From: Treponema putidum
Lineage (GTDB): Bacteria > Spirochaetota > Spirochaetia > Treponematales > Treponemataceae
DNA: 64,000 bases
NCBI RefSeq assembly: GCF_000755145.1
Contig: NZ_CP009228.1
Span: 186,001 to 250,000 of the forward strand
Reading direction: 5' to 3'
Shown here piece by piece: positions 1 to 9,796 of the stretch (position 1 is its first letter; each line of letters starts with the position of its first letter). Made by a program: the position numbers and the translations under genes. Below the pieces are notes generated by a model, which did no database searches, was not told the origin of the DNA, and saw only the letters and a program-made list of their open reading frames with translations.

Positions 1-2
1 AT

Positions 3-1925
3 ATGGCACAGTACAAGTTTGAAACTGAAGTGAACCAGCTTTTGTCGCTCATTATTCATTCGCTTTATTCAAACAAGGAAATCTTTTTAAGGGAGCTTGT
101 CTCAAATGCTTCGGATGCATTAGACAAGTTAAAGTATTTGACCCTTTCCGATGAGGCTTATAAGCAGATTAAATTCGAGCCCAGAATCGATATCTGTTTT
201 GACGACACAGCCAATACGCTTACCATACGGGATACCGGCTTGGGTATGAACGAGGAAGATCTAAAAAATAATTTGGGAACGATAGCAAGATCCGGAACAA
301 AGGCTTTTTTAGATCAGCTTGCAGCGGCCGATAAAAAAGATTCCAATCTTATAGGGCAATTCGGTGTAGGCTTTTATTCGGCCTTTATGGCAGCATCTAC
401 CATCGACGTTATTTCCAAAAAAGCAGGTGAAAGCAATGTTTGGAAATGGACTTCGGACGGAAAGGGTTCCTACGATCTGGAAAAGGTTGACGATACGGCC
501 TTCCCCATAATAGATGATGTGCCCGAAGGAGCAAACGGAACCTGCGTTATCCTTCACCTAAACAATGAAGATTCGGAATATGCTACTCGATGGCGTATCG
601 AAGAAATAATTAAAACCTATTCCGACCACATCGCATTCCCAATCTATCTTCATTTTACCGAAAAGCAATATGACGATAAGGGCAAAGTAAAATCGGAAAC
701 CTTTAAAACCGAACAGATAAACGATGCCGGAGCTCTTTGGCAAAGACCAAAATCGGAATTAAAAGAAGAAGATTATTTTAACTTTTATAAATCCCTTTCA
801 CACGATTCCCAAGACCCTCTCCTTTATGTACACACAAAGGCGGAAGGAACTCAAGAATACACAACCCTCTTTTATGTTCCGTCGAAAGCACCCTTCGATA
901 TGTTCCATGCGGATTATAAACCGGGCGTTAAGCTATTCGTAAAGAGGGTCTTTATTACGGATGATGAAAAAGAACTTTTGCCCACGTACCTCCGTTTTGT
1001 AAGAGGTGTTATAGACAGTGAAGATTTACCCCTAAACGTAAGCCGCGAAATTTTACAGCAAAATAGAATTCTTTCAAGCATAAAAAATGCTTCGGTAAAA
1101 AGACTTTTAGGAGAGTTTAAAAAGCTCGCCGAAAACGACAAAGAAAAATACAATAAATTCGTAAGCGAATTTAACCGCCCTTTAAAGGAAGGCTTGTACA
1201 GCGACTATGAACATAGAGAAGAACTAGCCGACTTGGTACGCTTTAAAACGACTTCACCTGAAGTAAAAGAGGACGAGTGGACGAGCTTTGCTGATTATGT
1301 TTCAAGAATGAAAAGCGATCAAAAAGCTATCTACTACATCACAGGTGAAGACGAAAAGACCTTGCGCCAATCTCCTCATCTTGAAGTCTACAAGCAAAAA
1401 GGATTTGAAGTTTTAATTATGCCCGATGAGATTGACGATATAGTTATCCCTTCATTGGGAAAATACAAGGAATGGGAATTAAAAGCGGCAAACAGAGCCG
1501 GTTCCGATAAGGAGCTTAATACCGAAGAAGAAACTAAGGAAGCTGAAAAAAAAGAAAAGGACTTTAAGCCCGTACTCGAAAAGATTAAAGAGGTTCTCGG
1601 CGATAAAGTAAAAGAGGTACGCTTTTCAAAACGGCTTTCCGATTCTCCTTCATGTATAGTAGTGGACGAAACCGATCCCAGTTTGCAGATGGAAAGGATG
1701 ATGAAGGCAATGGGGCAGTTTAATACGAGTTCCGTAAAACCGATTTTGGAAGTAAATGCCGACCATCCCTTAGTTCAAAAATTAAAGGATTCGGAAGATA
1801 AAGAATTTGTAGAAGATATGTCTAACCTCCTTTTAGAACAAGCGCTTTTGGTCGAAAGCGGAGAGCTAAAGGCTCCAGTGGATTTTGTAAAGAGGCTTAA
1901 TAGGCTGATGACAAATTTAAAATAG
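3..1925 (+). CDS. htpG: HtpG, Hsp90-family molecular chaperone
   Basis: This is the cytosolic ATP-dependent dimeric Hsp90 chaperone, complete at 640 residues. The GHKL ATP-binding motifs are all visible: ELVSNASDALDKL with the Mg-binding Asn at residue 35, IRDTGLGM with Asp77, and GQFGVGFYSAF near residue 120. The middle domain carries the family motif GVIDSEDLPLNVSREILQ, and a C-terminal dimerisation domain follows. The N-terminus MAQYKFETEVNQLL matches the usual HtpG start, so the ATG at base 3 is accepted although its ribosome binding site lies outside the window. A GATAAACA hairpin follows 17 bases after the stop. Confidence 0.97.
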   Translation: MAQYKFETEVNQLLSLIIHSLYSNKEIFLRELVSNASDALDKLKYLTLSDEAYKQIKFEPRIDICFDDTANTLTIRDTGLGMNEEDLKNNLGTIARSGTKAFLDQLAAADKKDSNLIGQFGVGFYSAFMAASTIDVISKKAGESNVWKWTSDGKGSYDLEKVDDTAFPIIDDVPEGANGTCVILHLNNEDSEYATRWRIEEIIKTYSDHIAFPIYLHFTEKQYDDKGKVKSETFKTEQINDAGALWQRPKSELKEEDYFNFYKSLSHDSQDPLLYVHTKAEGTQEYTTLFYVPSKAPFDMFHADYKPGVKLFVKRVFITDDEKELLPTYLRFVRGVIDSEDLPLNVSREILQQNRILSSIKNASVKRLLGEFKKLAENDKEKYNKFVSEFNRPLKEGLYSDYEHREELADLVRFKTTSPEVKEDEWTSFADYVSRMKSDQKAIYYITGEDEKTLRQSPHLEVYKQKGFEVLIMPDEIDDIVIPSLGKYKEWELKAANRAGSDKELNTEEETKEAEKKEKDFKPVLEKIKEVLGDKVKEVRFSKRLSDSPSCIVVDETDPSLQMERMMKAMGQFNTSSVKPILEVNADHPLVQKLKDSEDKEFVEDMSNLLLEQALLVESGELKAPVDFVKRLNRLMTNLK

Positions 1926-1941
1926 ATTTTATTGACGGAAT

Positions 1942-1980
1942 GATAAACAGTTCGGCATGGATTCTGTCGGGCTGTTTATC
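1942..1980. repeat. GATAAACA-type hairpin between htpG and the Hpt gene
   Basis: Nine-base arms GATAAACAG (1942-1950) and CTGTTTATC (1972-1980) are exact reverse complements around a 21-base centre. The same outer arms occur at 46840, 46904 and 48214. The nominal ATG at 1940 of the following frame lies at the edge of this hairpin, which supports the later start for the Hpt gene. Confidence 0.6.
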
Positions 1981-1999
1981 TTCGTATTTGGGAGAAGAT

Positions 2000-2389
2000 A
2001 TGTATTTAGATAAAACAGCGGCAATGGAGCTTGTAGACGGGGACATGGAAATATACATGAGCTTACTTGAAACCTTTATCGAAGCCTATGAAAAAGATGA
2101 GGCCGAAATGGATCGTTTAAAATTTATTTTAGATGCAAGTGCCGAAGCTGTTTTAAGCGATGAGACCTTGCGTGAAAATGTACGGAAAACGGCACACAAG
2201 ATAAAGGGAAGTTCCTATACGGTCGGTGCAAACATCTTGGGCGACTCTGCAAAAAATATCGAAAAGTTTTTGGTTGAACCTTCAAATATTAAAACTCTTG
2301 CAAACATTGAATTGCTTGAAGGATTTCTTGCAAAGTTTAAAGAAAATTATGCTAATACTTTAAAAGAGATAAAAACGGTTATTGCATAA
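2000..2389 (+). CDS. Hpt-domain histidine phosphotransfer protein
   Basis: This 129-residue protein is a stand-alone Hpt module, a four-helix phosphoryl carrier that shuttles phosphate between hybrid kinases and response regulators. The motif TAHKIKGSSYTVGA contains the phospho-accepting His (residue 66), with the K/R and GS residues usual after it. The frame is open from 1940, but that start lies at a hairpin. The ATG at 2000 sits just behind GGGAGAAG, a good ribosome binding site, and gives the natural N-terminus MYLDKTAAMELVDGD. No kinase or receiver gene lies nearby, so its partner is unknown. Confidence 0.8.
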   Translation: MYLDKTAAMELVDGDMEIYMSLLETFIEAYEKDEAEMDRLKFILDASAEAVLSDETLRENVRKTAHKIKGSSYTVGANILGDSAKNIEKFLVEPSNIKTLANIELLEGFLAKFKENYANTLKEIKTVIA

Positions 2390-2476
2390 AAATTCCAGTT
2401 ATAGGGAACTTCAGATTTTTAGAAGTTTTCTTTAAATTTATTCAAGTATTTTGTATTTTGGGAGCCGATCTTTCCC

Positions 2477-2505
2477 TTGTACAATCCATAAAAACGTGCT
2501 AAAAT
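2477..2505 (+). promoter_or_regulatory. Predicted sigma-70 promoter of the helicase gene
   Basis: TTGTAC (2477-2482), a 17-base spacer and TAAAAT (2500-2505), about 30 bases before the TTG start and its GGAGG ribosome binding site. Confidence 0.5.
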
Positions 2506-2534
2506 GCAAAACCTTAATTTTGCGGAGGATTGTT

Positions 2535-4772
2535 TTGGCTCAACCGGATTATTTGAACATTCTTAATGAAGAGCAGCTTGCAGCTGTTAAGCATCAAGGC
2601 TCTCCTCTTTTGATTCTTGCGGGCGCAGGCTCCGGAAAAACACGGGTTATTACAACTAAGATTGCATACCTTATTGCCGAACATAATATCGGACCTGAAC
2701 GGATCCTTGCCGTAACCTTTACAAACAAGGCTGCCAAAGAAATGTCCGAAAGAGCGGCTCATCTGGATAAAAGAGCGGAGAGGGCAATGATCAGAACCTT
2801 TCATTCATTTGGAGCATGGATACTACGCATGTATGCGGAATGGGCAGGGCTCTCTCATAATTTTACAATCTATGATGATGACGACTCTCTTTCCCTTTTG
2901 ACCCAAGCCTCCCCCACTCTTACAAAAAATGCTGCCCGCGGTATCATAAAAAAAATTTCGCGTGCAAAGGATTATTGCCTTCTTCCCGATGATCCGCTTT
3001 TACAGGAAGTCGATCCTAATCCCGAATTTGCAAAAATCTATGCCGAATATCAAAAGAGATTAAAAGAAACCGGAAACGTAGACTTCGGAGATCTCATCAT
3101 GATTCCCGTTATGCTCTTAAAAGAAAACCCTCAAATAAGAACATCTCTTCAAAACCGGTTTTCCGTAATAATGGTCGATGAATATCAGGACTCGAACATA
3201 GCCCAATTTGAATTCTTAAAAGTCCTCACAGGAGAAAATACTTATATCTGCGTTGTAGGAGACGATGACCAATCAATCTACCGTTTCCGCGGTGCCGAAG
3301 TTCAAAACATATTAACCTTTGCCGATACTTTTAAAAACACAAAAATAATAAGGCTCGAAAAAAATTACCGCTCATACTCGGAAATTCTTGCAGTCGCAGA
3401 TTCCGTTGTAAAAAAGAATACGGGCCGTCTCGGTAAGACCCTTGTTGCCGAAAGAGGAAAGGGTCAAAAACCTCATATTTATTTTTTGCCTAATCAGGAA
3501 ACCGAGGCGGAACTTTGTGCCCGCCTTATATCGCAAGAAGTCGAAAACGGAGGAGCATATTCCGACTGGGCTGTCTTGTACAGGACTAACGCCCAATCCT
3601 TAAATTTTGAAACGGATTTTTTACACAAAAAAATTCCATATCAGGTTATAGGTACTTTAAAATTTTATGAGCGTGAAGAAATAAAGGATGCGCTTGCCGT
3701 TCTTGCCTTTATCTCAAACGGAAGGGACGAGGTTGCTTTAAGGCGTATCATAAATAAACCTGCACGAGGTGTAGGAGAAATTACTCAAAAAAAATTAATC
3801 GATCTTTCCCGAGAACTTATGTTTTCTCAAAAAAGCGATGAGCTCATGTTGGAGTCCAAGGACGATTATATCTCGGCCATGTCTGCCCTCATTAATTCGG
3901 TCTCCCTCACAAAAAAAGCAAAAGAAGGCTTAAAGAATTTTTTAAACACCATAAAGGAATTACGCAGTATAATAGAAGCCGGAGACATCTTTTTTAAAAA
4001 AGAAGAACCGAAGGGCGAAGGCTTAGCTCCTTTTATCTATGAGGTTTTAAAACAATCGGGCTTTGCCGAATATTACGAATCGGTAGACTCTGCCTCCGGC
4101 ACTCAAAAGACGGCGAACTTAAATGAGCTTGCAAACACAGCATCGCTTTACGATTTTTCGGTAAAGGGCTTGAGCGAATTTTTAGAACACATCGAATTGG
4201 ATAGAAGCCTTGCCGGCTCCGAAGAAAAAAAAGATTCCGTAAACCTCATTACCATTCATAACACGAAGGGCTTGGAATTTAAAAACGTAATTATCACGGG
4301 CCTTGAAACGGGAGTCTTTCCCCGCGACAACGGAAACTTCGATGAGCTTGAAGAAGAAAGAAGACTTATGTATGTAGCCTGCACCCGTGCAAAGGATGCT
4401 CTCTACATGACAAGCTGTGCTTCCCGCCGCCTTTACGGCAGCCTAAGCTTTACCCAGCCAAGCCGCTTTATCTTCGAAATAGATCAAGGCCTTGTAAACA
4501 TCTCGGAGGCCTCATCTTCTTATTCTACTTTTTCAGGAAGTTTCGGGAAACAAATACCTGCCGATTTTAGCACAAAAAAAGAAGAGCATCCCCTTCTTTC
4601 CAAATGGAAGAAGGGAGAAAAAATTTATCACGATGATTACGGCTACGGGGCAATAATTAAGGCCGATGCTTCAAGCGGAGAACTTGTAGTAAATATCCAA
4701 TTTGAAACCGGCCTTATAAAACGCTTTATGCCTGAATATCAGGCAAACGATATGACAATAATAAAAGACTGA
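2535..4772 (+). CDS. pcrA: UvrD/PcrA-type superfamily 1 DNA helicase
   Basis: This is an ATP-dependent 3'-5' DNA helicase of the UvrD/PcrA/Rep family, acting in repair and replication. SF1A motifs appear in order: LNEEQLAAVKH (Q motif), LAGAGSGKTRVITTK (Walker A), TFTNKAAKEM, VDEYQDSN (motif II), VVGDDDQSIYRFRGA (motif III), LEKNYRS (motif IV), NLITIHNTKGLEFKNV (motif V) and RRLMYVACTRAKDAL (motif VI). A TTG at 2535 is chosen as start because GGAGG lies six bases before it. The frame is open to an ATG at 2451, but the promoter lies after that. Length is 745 residues, normal for the family. Confidence 0.9.
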   Translation: MAQPDYLNILNEEQLAAVKHQGSPLLILAGAGSGKTRVITTKIAYLIAEHNIGPERILAVTFTNKAAKEMSERAAHLDKRAERAMIRTFHSFGAWILRMYAEWAGLSHNFTIYDDDDSLSLLTQASPTLTKNAARGIIKKISRAKDYCLLPDDPLLQEVDPNPEFAKIYAEYQKRLKETGNVDFGDLIMIPVMLLKENPQIRTSLQNRFSVIMVDEYQDSNIAQFEFLKVLTGENTYICVVGDDDQSIYRFRGAEVQNILTFADTFKNTKIIRLEKNYRSYSEILAVADSVVKKNTGRLGKTLVAERGKGQKPHIYFLPNQETEAELCARLISQEVENGGAYSDWAVLYRTNAQSLNFETDFLHKKIPYQVIGTLKFYEREEIKDALAVLAFISNGRDEVALRRIINKPARGVGEITQKKLIDLSRELMFSQKSDELMLESKDDYISAMSALINSVSLTKKAKEGLKNFLNTIKELRSIIEAGDIFFKKEEPKGEGLAPFIYEVLKQSGFAEYYESVDSASGTQKTANLNELANTASLYDFSVKGLSEFLEHIELDRSLAGSEEKKDSVNLITIHNTKGLEFKNVIITGLETGVFPRDNGNFDELEEERRLMYVACTRAKDALYMTSCASRRLYGSLSFTQPSRFIFEIDQGLVNISEASSSYSTFSGSFGKQIPADFSTKKEEHPLLSKWKKGEKIYHDDYGYGAIIKADASSGELVVNIQFETGLIKRFMPEYQANDMTIIKD

Positions 4773-4774
4773 TT

Positions 4775-6514
4775 TTACTTTTGCAGTCTGTACCATTCGG
4801 CGTATTTGGAATTTAGGGCAATAAGTTCTTCGTGAGTTCCCGATTCCAATAATTTGCCGTCATCGATTACATTTATTATATCGGCATTTTTTACTGTAGA
4901 AAGACGGTGTGCAATTATAAGTGTGGTGCGACCCTTCTTTAAAACTTCGATACCTGCATTTATAAATTTTTCGGTTTCGGTGTCAATGTTTGCCGTAGCC
5001 TCATCTAAGATCAGAATTTTAGGATCCCTTACCATGGCACGGGCAAAACAGATAATCTGCCTCTCACCTTCCGAAAAGTTTTTTCCGTTTTCGCTCACTT
5101 CGGCATCCAAACCTTTTTCCGAACGGCCTATAATGTTTATACCGCCTACAGCCTTTAAAGCTTTTTCGCAAGATTCCCTGTTTATAAAAGGATCGTTTAA
5201 ACTTATGTTGTCAAAAATCGTTCCGCTAAAAAGATATGGTTCCTGCAAGACCACTGCAATTTTGGAACGCAGAGTTTTTAATTCAAGCGAGCGTATATCT
5301 TTCCCGTCAATTAAAACTTCACCGCCGGAATTTTCATAAAAACCTAAAATCAAATTCATAATCGTAGATTTTCCGCAGCCGGTTTTTCCGACAAAGGCTA
5401 TGGTCATCCCGTCTTCCGCATTAAAATCAAGCCCTTTTAAAATCGGAATACCTTCCTTGTATTCAAATTGAGTGTTTGAAAATTTTATATCACCCAGGGG
5501 TGAATAAGGAGAGCCGTTTGTTCTTTCATGTTCAAAATTGATTATCTCCGAAACTCTTCCCGCCGCAACAAAAGCGTTTTTGTAAATATTTATCTGCATA
5601 AATAATTTTAAAAAGACATCTGTTATTTCCTTGTTATAACTTATAGCGATTACAAGAGTACCGACAAGAAAATAAGCTCCCTGAAAATACAGATACCCGA
5701 ATACTCCCAAGAGGGCGGCGTAAATTAGTGTCCTGATTCTTGCAATAATATTCCAAGAAAAAAGTCCTGAAAGTAAAACCATTTTCCGTTTTGAAGTATA
5801 GGCCGGAAGATTAAATTTATCGAATTCTTTTTCTATTTTTTCCTCTGCACAAAAAGCTTGCACGCTTTCAATAGAATTAATGCTTTCATTAAAAAATCCG
5901 CTTAACTCTCCGATTGAATTCCTATAATCGCGTGTCGGCTTGTCGGCTTTTTTTAAATAATACCAAGCAAGAAAATAAATAATCGGCAGGTAGGCAAAAC
6001 TCGCTCCAAAAAGATATAGGCTCATAAATGCCAAACGGATATATAAAACTATGCACAATAAAATTACACTAAATACCTCGCCTAAAACCGAGAAGTATAA
6101 ATCTCCTACTGCATTTACATCGGAAGAAAAACGGCTCATTATATTTCCCGAAGTCATTTCATCAAAATGTTTCATCTTTAAATTTAAAAGATGACCGGCC
6201 ATATCCATTTGAATATGCTCACAGGCAGTATTTGCAATTTTTCTAAAAAGCAATGTTTTTACATACATCGATAAGAAAAATAAAAGAGCAGTCCCAAAAA
6301 ACAAAAGAGCGTGTTTAATTAAAAAATCTTTTAAATCCGGCATATTTACAAGGTCGGCATTTATAACGCTTGCCGTAATTGTAGGAAGATAGGCTGAAGA
6401 TGCAATAAAAATTCCTACTGCAACAAAGGCTGCAAAAACATAAGCCTTGCAGTATTTTAGGTACGAAAGAAAAAATCTGTAATTTACTTTGAGTTTATTG
6501 GTCTTATCTTTCAT
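4775..6514 (-). CDS. ABC exporter subunit, heterodimer partner with altered signature motif
   Basis: This half-transporter of about 579 residues has an N-terminal six-helix membrane domain and a C-terminal ATPase domain. Walker A is GKTGCGKST and Walker B is ILILDEATANID. The ABC signature reads FSEGE rather than LSGGQ. The start at 6514 is preferred because GGAGG sits just upstream (the frame is open to 6604). It overlaps the end of the preceding gene by 11 bases, which implies translational coupling. The altered signature here and the Walker B Asp in the partner are typical of heterodimeric exporters with one degenerate ATP site. The substrate cannot be read from the sequence; drug or lipid export is typical. 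Confidence 0.88.
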   Translation of the reverse strand: MKDKTNKLKVNYRFFLSYLKYCKAYVFAAFVAVGIFIASSAYLPTITASVINADLVNMPDLKDFLIKHALLFFGTALLFFLSMYVKTLLFRKIANTACEHIQMDMAGHLLNLKMKHFDEMTSGNIMSRFSSDVNAVGDLYFSVLGEVFSVILLCIVLYIRLAFMSLYLFGASFAYLPIIYFLAWYYLKKADKPTRDYRNSIGELSGFFNESINSIESVQAFCAEEKIEKEFDKFNLPAYTSKRKMVLLSGLFSWNIIARIRTLIYAALLGVFGYLYFQGAYFLVGTLVIAISYNKEITDVFLKLFMQINIYKNAFVAAGRVSEIINFEHERTNGSPYSPLGDIKFSNTQFEYKEGIPILKGLDFNAEDGMTIAFVGKTGCGKSTIMNLILGFYENSGGEVLIDGKDIRSLELKTLRSKIAVVLQEPYLFSGTIFDNISLNDPFINRESCEKALKAVGGINIIGRSEKGLDAEVSENGKNFSEGERQIICFARAMVRDPKILILDEATANIDTETEKFINAGIEVLKKGRTTLIIAHRLSTVKNADIINVIDDGKLLESGTHEELIALNSKYAEWYRLQK

Positions 6515-8297
6515 CTTTTTTTCCTCCGTCAATTTGCAGGTCTGCATCTTCAGCTTGCATAAGTTCCGCAGAATGGCTGTGCTGGTACTCAAACTGCTCC
6601 GCATACCAGCCGCCTTCTTTTATAAGTTTTTCGTGTGTTCCTTGTTGAATAATTTTACCGTCATCAAGCACAATTATTTTGTCTGCATGCTGAACAGCCG
6701 AAAGACGGTGTGCCGATATAATGCAGATATTAAATGAAGAAGATTTTTTTAGGTTTTCGATTATCTTAACTTCGGTGTCTGCATCGACGGCAGAAATGGC
6801 ATCATCCAAAATTAAAACTTCCGGCTCCTTAAGAAGAGCACGGGCAAGGGCAATTCGCTGTCTTTGTCCTCCCGAAAGCATAACTCCCTTTTCTCCTATT
6901 TTTGTATCGATTCCGTTTGTAAGTTTTTCGATGTCGTTTTTTACGTCAGCTGCTTCCAAAACCTTTAATATTTTTTCTTTTTCAATTTCCTTTTCATAAA
7001 AACACAAGTTTTCGCAAACGGTTCCCGATAAAAGTTGAGGACGCTGACTTACATAAGCGGTCTTATTTCTAAAAGAAAAAATATCGCAATTTTTTAAGGG
7101 AATATTATTTACGAATATATTTTCATTTTGAGGATACAGGCTGAAAAATTGTTTTATCAAACTTGTTTTACCCGAACCGGTTTTTCCGGTAATCCCTAAA
7201 ATTTCTCCTTGTGAAATTTCAAAAGAAATATCCTGTAAAACTTTCTTTTCGGAATCGGAATACGCAAAGCTGAAATTTTTAAAAGAAATTTTTTCTACTC
7301 TTTCGATTTTTTCTTTGTTTTCCATGGGCGGAAATTCGTTGTTATCTTTTATAAGAGCATTTATTCTGTCGATAGCTGCATCTGCCGACTTTTGAATTTG
7401 TAAGTAAAAGCCGCTTGCCATTCCGCTCCATGCAATTATTCCGACAAAAACAAAAAACGAAACAAGATTGCCTGAAGTAATTTCTCCTATGCGAACAAGA
7501 TAGCCTCCGTAGCAAAAGGCTATTATGATACAAAGATTTGTAATAAAGGCTGTACACGGCTGTAAAAAGGAAGTGAGTTTAACTTGTGCATAAAGAACCG
7601 AAAAATAATTTTTAACAATTGAAGAAAGTTTTTTTAACCTGACTTGTTCATTCACGTAACAACGGATAAGTTTTATTCCTTCGGCAAGCTCCAAAATACC
7701 TTGGTTGACCTTGGAAAATTCCGCATAGGTTTTACTCGTTCTATCCTTTATTACTTTACCCAAATAAAAATAAATAAGAGTTATAAGCGGTATTGGAAGG
7801 ACTACTGCAAGGGTCAGCTTCCATGAAATTAAAACCGACATCATAAAAATTGTAACTCCGGGATAGGCAAAGGAATCCATCAGCATTACAAAGCCGCTAG
7901 CAAAATAATTTTCTACGGCAGCAACATCATTTGAGGTGCGTGCCAAAATATCGCCTGAAGTATATTTTTTAAAAAACGGCGGAGTCTTTTTTAAAACCGA
8001 AGAAATTATTTTTTTTCTAAAAAGATAGGCCGCCCTGTTCCCGGAATTATGAATAAAAAACATAAACATTGAAGAAAAGAAATATCCCAAAAAAGTGAAA
8101 AAAATTATCTTTACAACATATGCAATAAGGGAACTTTGCGTCATAGTAGAATTTTTTAACTCATCTACGGCAAGACCTATGTAGTAACCCGGAACAACCG
8201 TCAAAAACTCATCCGAAAGCAAAAAAAATCCTCCGAACATTCTTTTAAGCCTGATAGATTTAAAAATATCCCCGGCATCCTTTTGTATCTTAAACAT
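6504..8297 (-). CDS. ABC exporter subunit, heterodimer partner with Walker B Asp
   Basis: A 597-residue half-transporter: membrane domain in roughly the first 310 residues, then an ATPase domain with GITGKTGSGKTS, the canonical signature MLSGGQRQRIALARAL, and Walker B VLILDDAISAVD. The residue after the Walker B Asp is Asp instead of the catalytic Glu, so this subunit's own catalytic site should be weak. That complements the altered signature of the partner encoded just downstream. AGGAGG lies about 13 bases before the ATG. The promoter upstream carries a palindrome in its spacer, suggesting specific repression or activation. Confidence 0.88.
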   Translation of the reverse strand: MFKIQKDAGDIFKSIRLKRMFGGFFLLSDEFLTVVPGYYIGLAVDELKNSTMTQSSLIAYVVKIIFFTFLGYFFSSMFMFFIHNSGNRAAYLFRKKIISSVLKKTPPFFKKYTSGDILARTSNDVAAVENYFASGFVMLMDSFAYPGVTIFMMSVLISWKLTLAVVLPIPLITLIYFYLGKVIKDRTSKTYAEFSKVNQGILELAEGIKLIRCYVNEQVRLKKLSSIVKNYFSVLYAQVKLTSFLQPCTAFITNLCIIIAFCYGGYLVRIGEITSGNLVSFFVFVGIIAWSGMASGFYLQIQKSADAAIDRINALIKDNNEFPPMENKEKIERVEKISFKNFSFAYSDSEKKVLQDISFEISQGEILGITGKTGSGKTSLIKQFFSLYPQNENIFVNNIPLKNCDIFSFRNKTAYVSQRPQLLSGTVCENLCFYEKEIEKEKILKVLEAADVKNDIEKLTNGIDTKIGEKGVMLSGGQRQRIALARALLKEPEVLILDDAISAVDADTEVKIIENLKKSSSFNICIISAHRLSAVQHADKIIVLDDGKIIQQGTHEKLIKEGGWYAEQFEYQHSHSAELMQAEDADLQIDGGKKDER

Positions 8298-8344
8298 AAC
8301 TACTTCAATGCCTCCTAAATATTGTAAACTTAATCTTACAAAAT

Positions 8345-8374
8345 AGTATAATATATCGGAACCGATATTGTCAA
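8345..8374 (-). promoter_or_regulatory. Promoter of the ABC exporter operon with a palindrome in its spacer
   Basis: On the minus strand, TTGACA (8374-8369), an 18-base spacer and TATACT (8350-8345). The spacer holds the dyad ATATCGG-AA-CCGATAT (8353-8368), placed between the two boxes as an operator would be. A related sequence, CGGAACGGATATC, lies near 8400. Confidence 0.65.
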
Positions 8375-8486
8375 TAAGTACATAGAACGGACATAAGACG
8401 GAACGGATATCTTATCCCCTCTTTACACAATACAGTAAAAGTGTTAGGTTGTAAGCCGTAAAACTTAATATTTGTATGGAGGCATT

Positions 8487-9692
8487 ATGGATTATCTTGA
8501 AAGATTTAAAAAATACATTTCGATGGACACTAAGTCTAACGAAGAAAATGAGTGCTGTCCCAGCACTCCCGGACAGCTTGAGCTGGGAAAATATCTTGTA
8601 AAAGAATTGACCGATATGGGCTTAAAGGCCGAACAGGATGAACACGGTTATGTTTATTCGTCAATCCCTTCCAACACCGATAAAAAGGTTCCCGCAATCG
8701 GTTTTATAGCCCACATGGACACGGCTCCCGATTTGGACGGTAAGTGCGTAAACCCGAAAGTCTTTGTGTACAAGGGCGGAGATATTAAACTCAACGATGA
8801 GTACACCATGACCGTCAAAGATTTTCCTTTCTTAAAAGAGCTTGAAGGTCAGGAGATTATTACAACCGACGGAACAACCCTCTTGGGTGCAGACGATAAG
8901 GCCGGTATTACAATCATCATGGGTGCTATAGAATATCTTTTGGCTCATCCCGAAATTAAACACGGTGAAATAAAAATAGGCTTTACACCCGATGAGGAAA
9001 TCGGAAGAGGCGCCGATCTTTTTGATGTAAAAAAATTCGGAGCGGACTTTGCCTATACTGTAGACGGCGGTCCCTTGGGTGAACTCGAATACGAAAACTT
9101 TAATGCCGCAAGCGTTAAAATAGAAATTCAAGGAAAGAATGTGCACCCGGGTTCTGCAAAGAATATGATGGTTAATTCTCTTTCTGCGGCCAGAGAATTG
9201 GAAAATATGCTTCCCGAAGAACAAAAACCGGAATACACCGAAGGTTATGAAGGCTTTATTCATTTAACTTCAATCGAAGGAAGCGTTGATTTTACAAAGA
9301 TGTCTTACATTATCCGCGATCACTTTATGGAAAGTTTCCTTCACAAAAAAGAACTCATGAAGGCTGCGGTTGATTTTTTAAATAAAAAATACGGCAATAT
9401 AATCAAAATGGAAATAAAAGATTCCTATTACAATATGAAAGAAAAAATCGAACCTCACATGGAAATAATTGAGCTTGCAAAAAAATCTATGATTGATATA
9501 GGTATTGAACCCAATATAGTACCGGTCAGGGGAGGAACTGACGGAGCCCGCCTTTCTTTTATGGGACTTCCATGTCCTAACCTTTTTGCAGGAGGTTATA
9601 ATTTTCACGGCCGCTTTGAGTTTATCCCCACAAGAGCATTCGAAAAGGGAATTGAACTTGTAGTAAAAATTGTTGAGAATAACGCAAAGTAA
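8487..9692 (+). CDS. pepT: Peptidase T (tripeptide aminopeptidase, M20 family)
   Basis: This is a cytosolic zinc aminopeptidase that removes N-terminal residues from tripeptides, in keeping with amino-acid fermentation. Metal-site motifs are visible: GFIAHMDTAPD, TLLGADDKAGI (bridging Asp), FTPDEEIGRGAD (Glu pair), and near the C-terminus NFHGRFEFIPT. Residues around VDGGPLGELEYENFNAA match PepT. The ATG at 8487 is chosen because GGAGG (8478-8482) lies just before it; another ATG five codons upstream overlaps that site. Length about 401 residues is normal. Confidence 0.95.
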   Translation: MDYLERFKKYISMDTKSNEENECCPSTPGQLELGKYLVKELTDMGLKAEQDEHGYVYSSIPSNTDKKVPAIGFIAHMDTAPDLDGKCVNPKVFVYKGGDIKLNDEYTMTVKDFPFLKELEGQEIITTDGTTLLGADDKAGITIIMGAIEYLLAHPEIKHGEIKIGFTPDEEIGRGADLFDVKKFGADFAYTVDGGPLGELEYENFNAASVKIEIQGKNVHPGSAKNMMVNSLSAARELENMLPEEQKPEYTEGYEGFIHLTSIEGSVDFTKMSYIIRDHFMESFLHKKELMKAAVDFLNKKYGNIIKMEIKDSYYNMKEKIEPHMEIIELAKKSMIDIGIEPNIVPVRGGTDGARLSFMGLPCPNLFAGGYNFHGRFEFIPTRAFEKGIELVVKIVENNAK

Positions 9693-9752
9693 TTTTTTGT
9701 TTCAATACGAACGGGGGCAGTTTGAATTTTTTTCTTATTCTTTCTGCCCCGT

Positions 9753-9796
9753 CAGGCATCTTGTAAAAATACAAAAAGTTTTTTTACAAGATGCCT
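9753..9796. terminator. Long hairpin between convergent pepT and phnE genes
   Basis: Arms AGGCATCTTGTAAAAA and TTTTTACAAGATGCCT form a near-perfect 16-base stem around an A/T-rich loop. It lies between two convergent genes and probably terminates both. Its layout (variable GC-bearing outer stem, AAAAA/TTTTT inner stem) is like the hairpins at 27014 and 35962. Confidence 0.6.

Noticed and set aside
1940-1999. ATG at 1940 as the start of the Hpt protein
   Set aside because: It lies at a hairpin without a ribosome binding site; the ATG at 2000 has GGGAGAAG.
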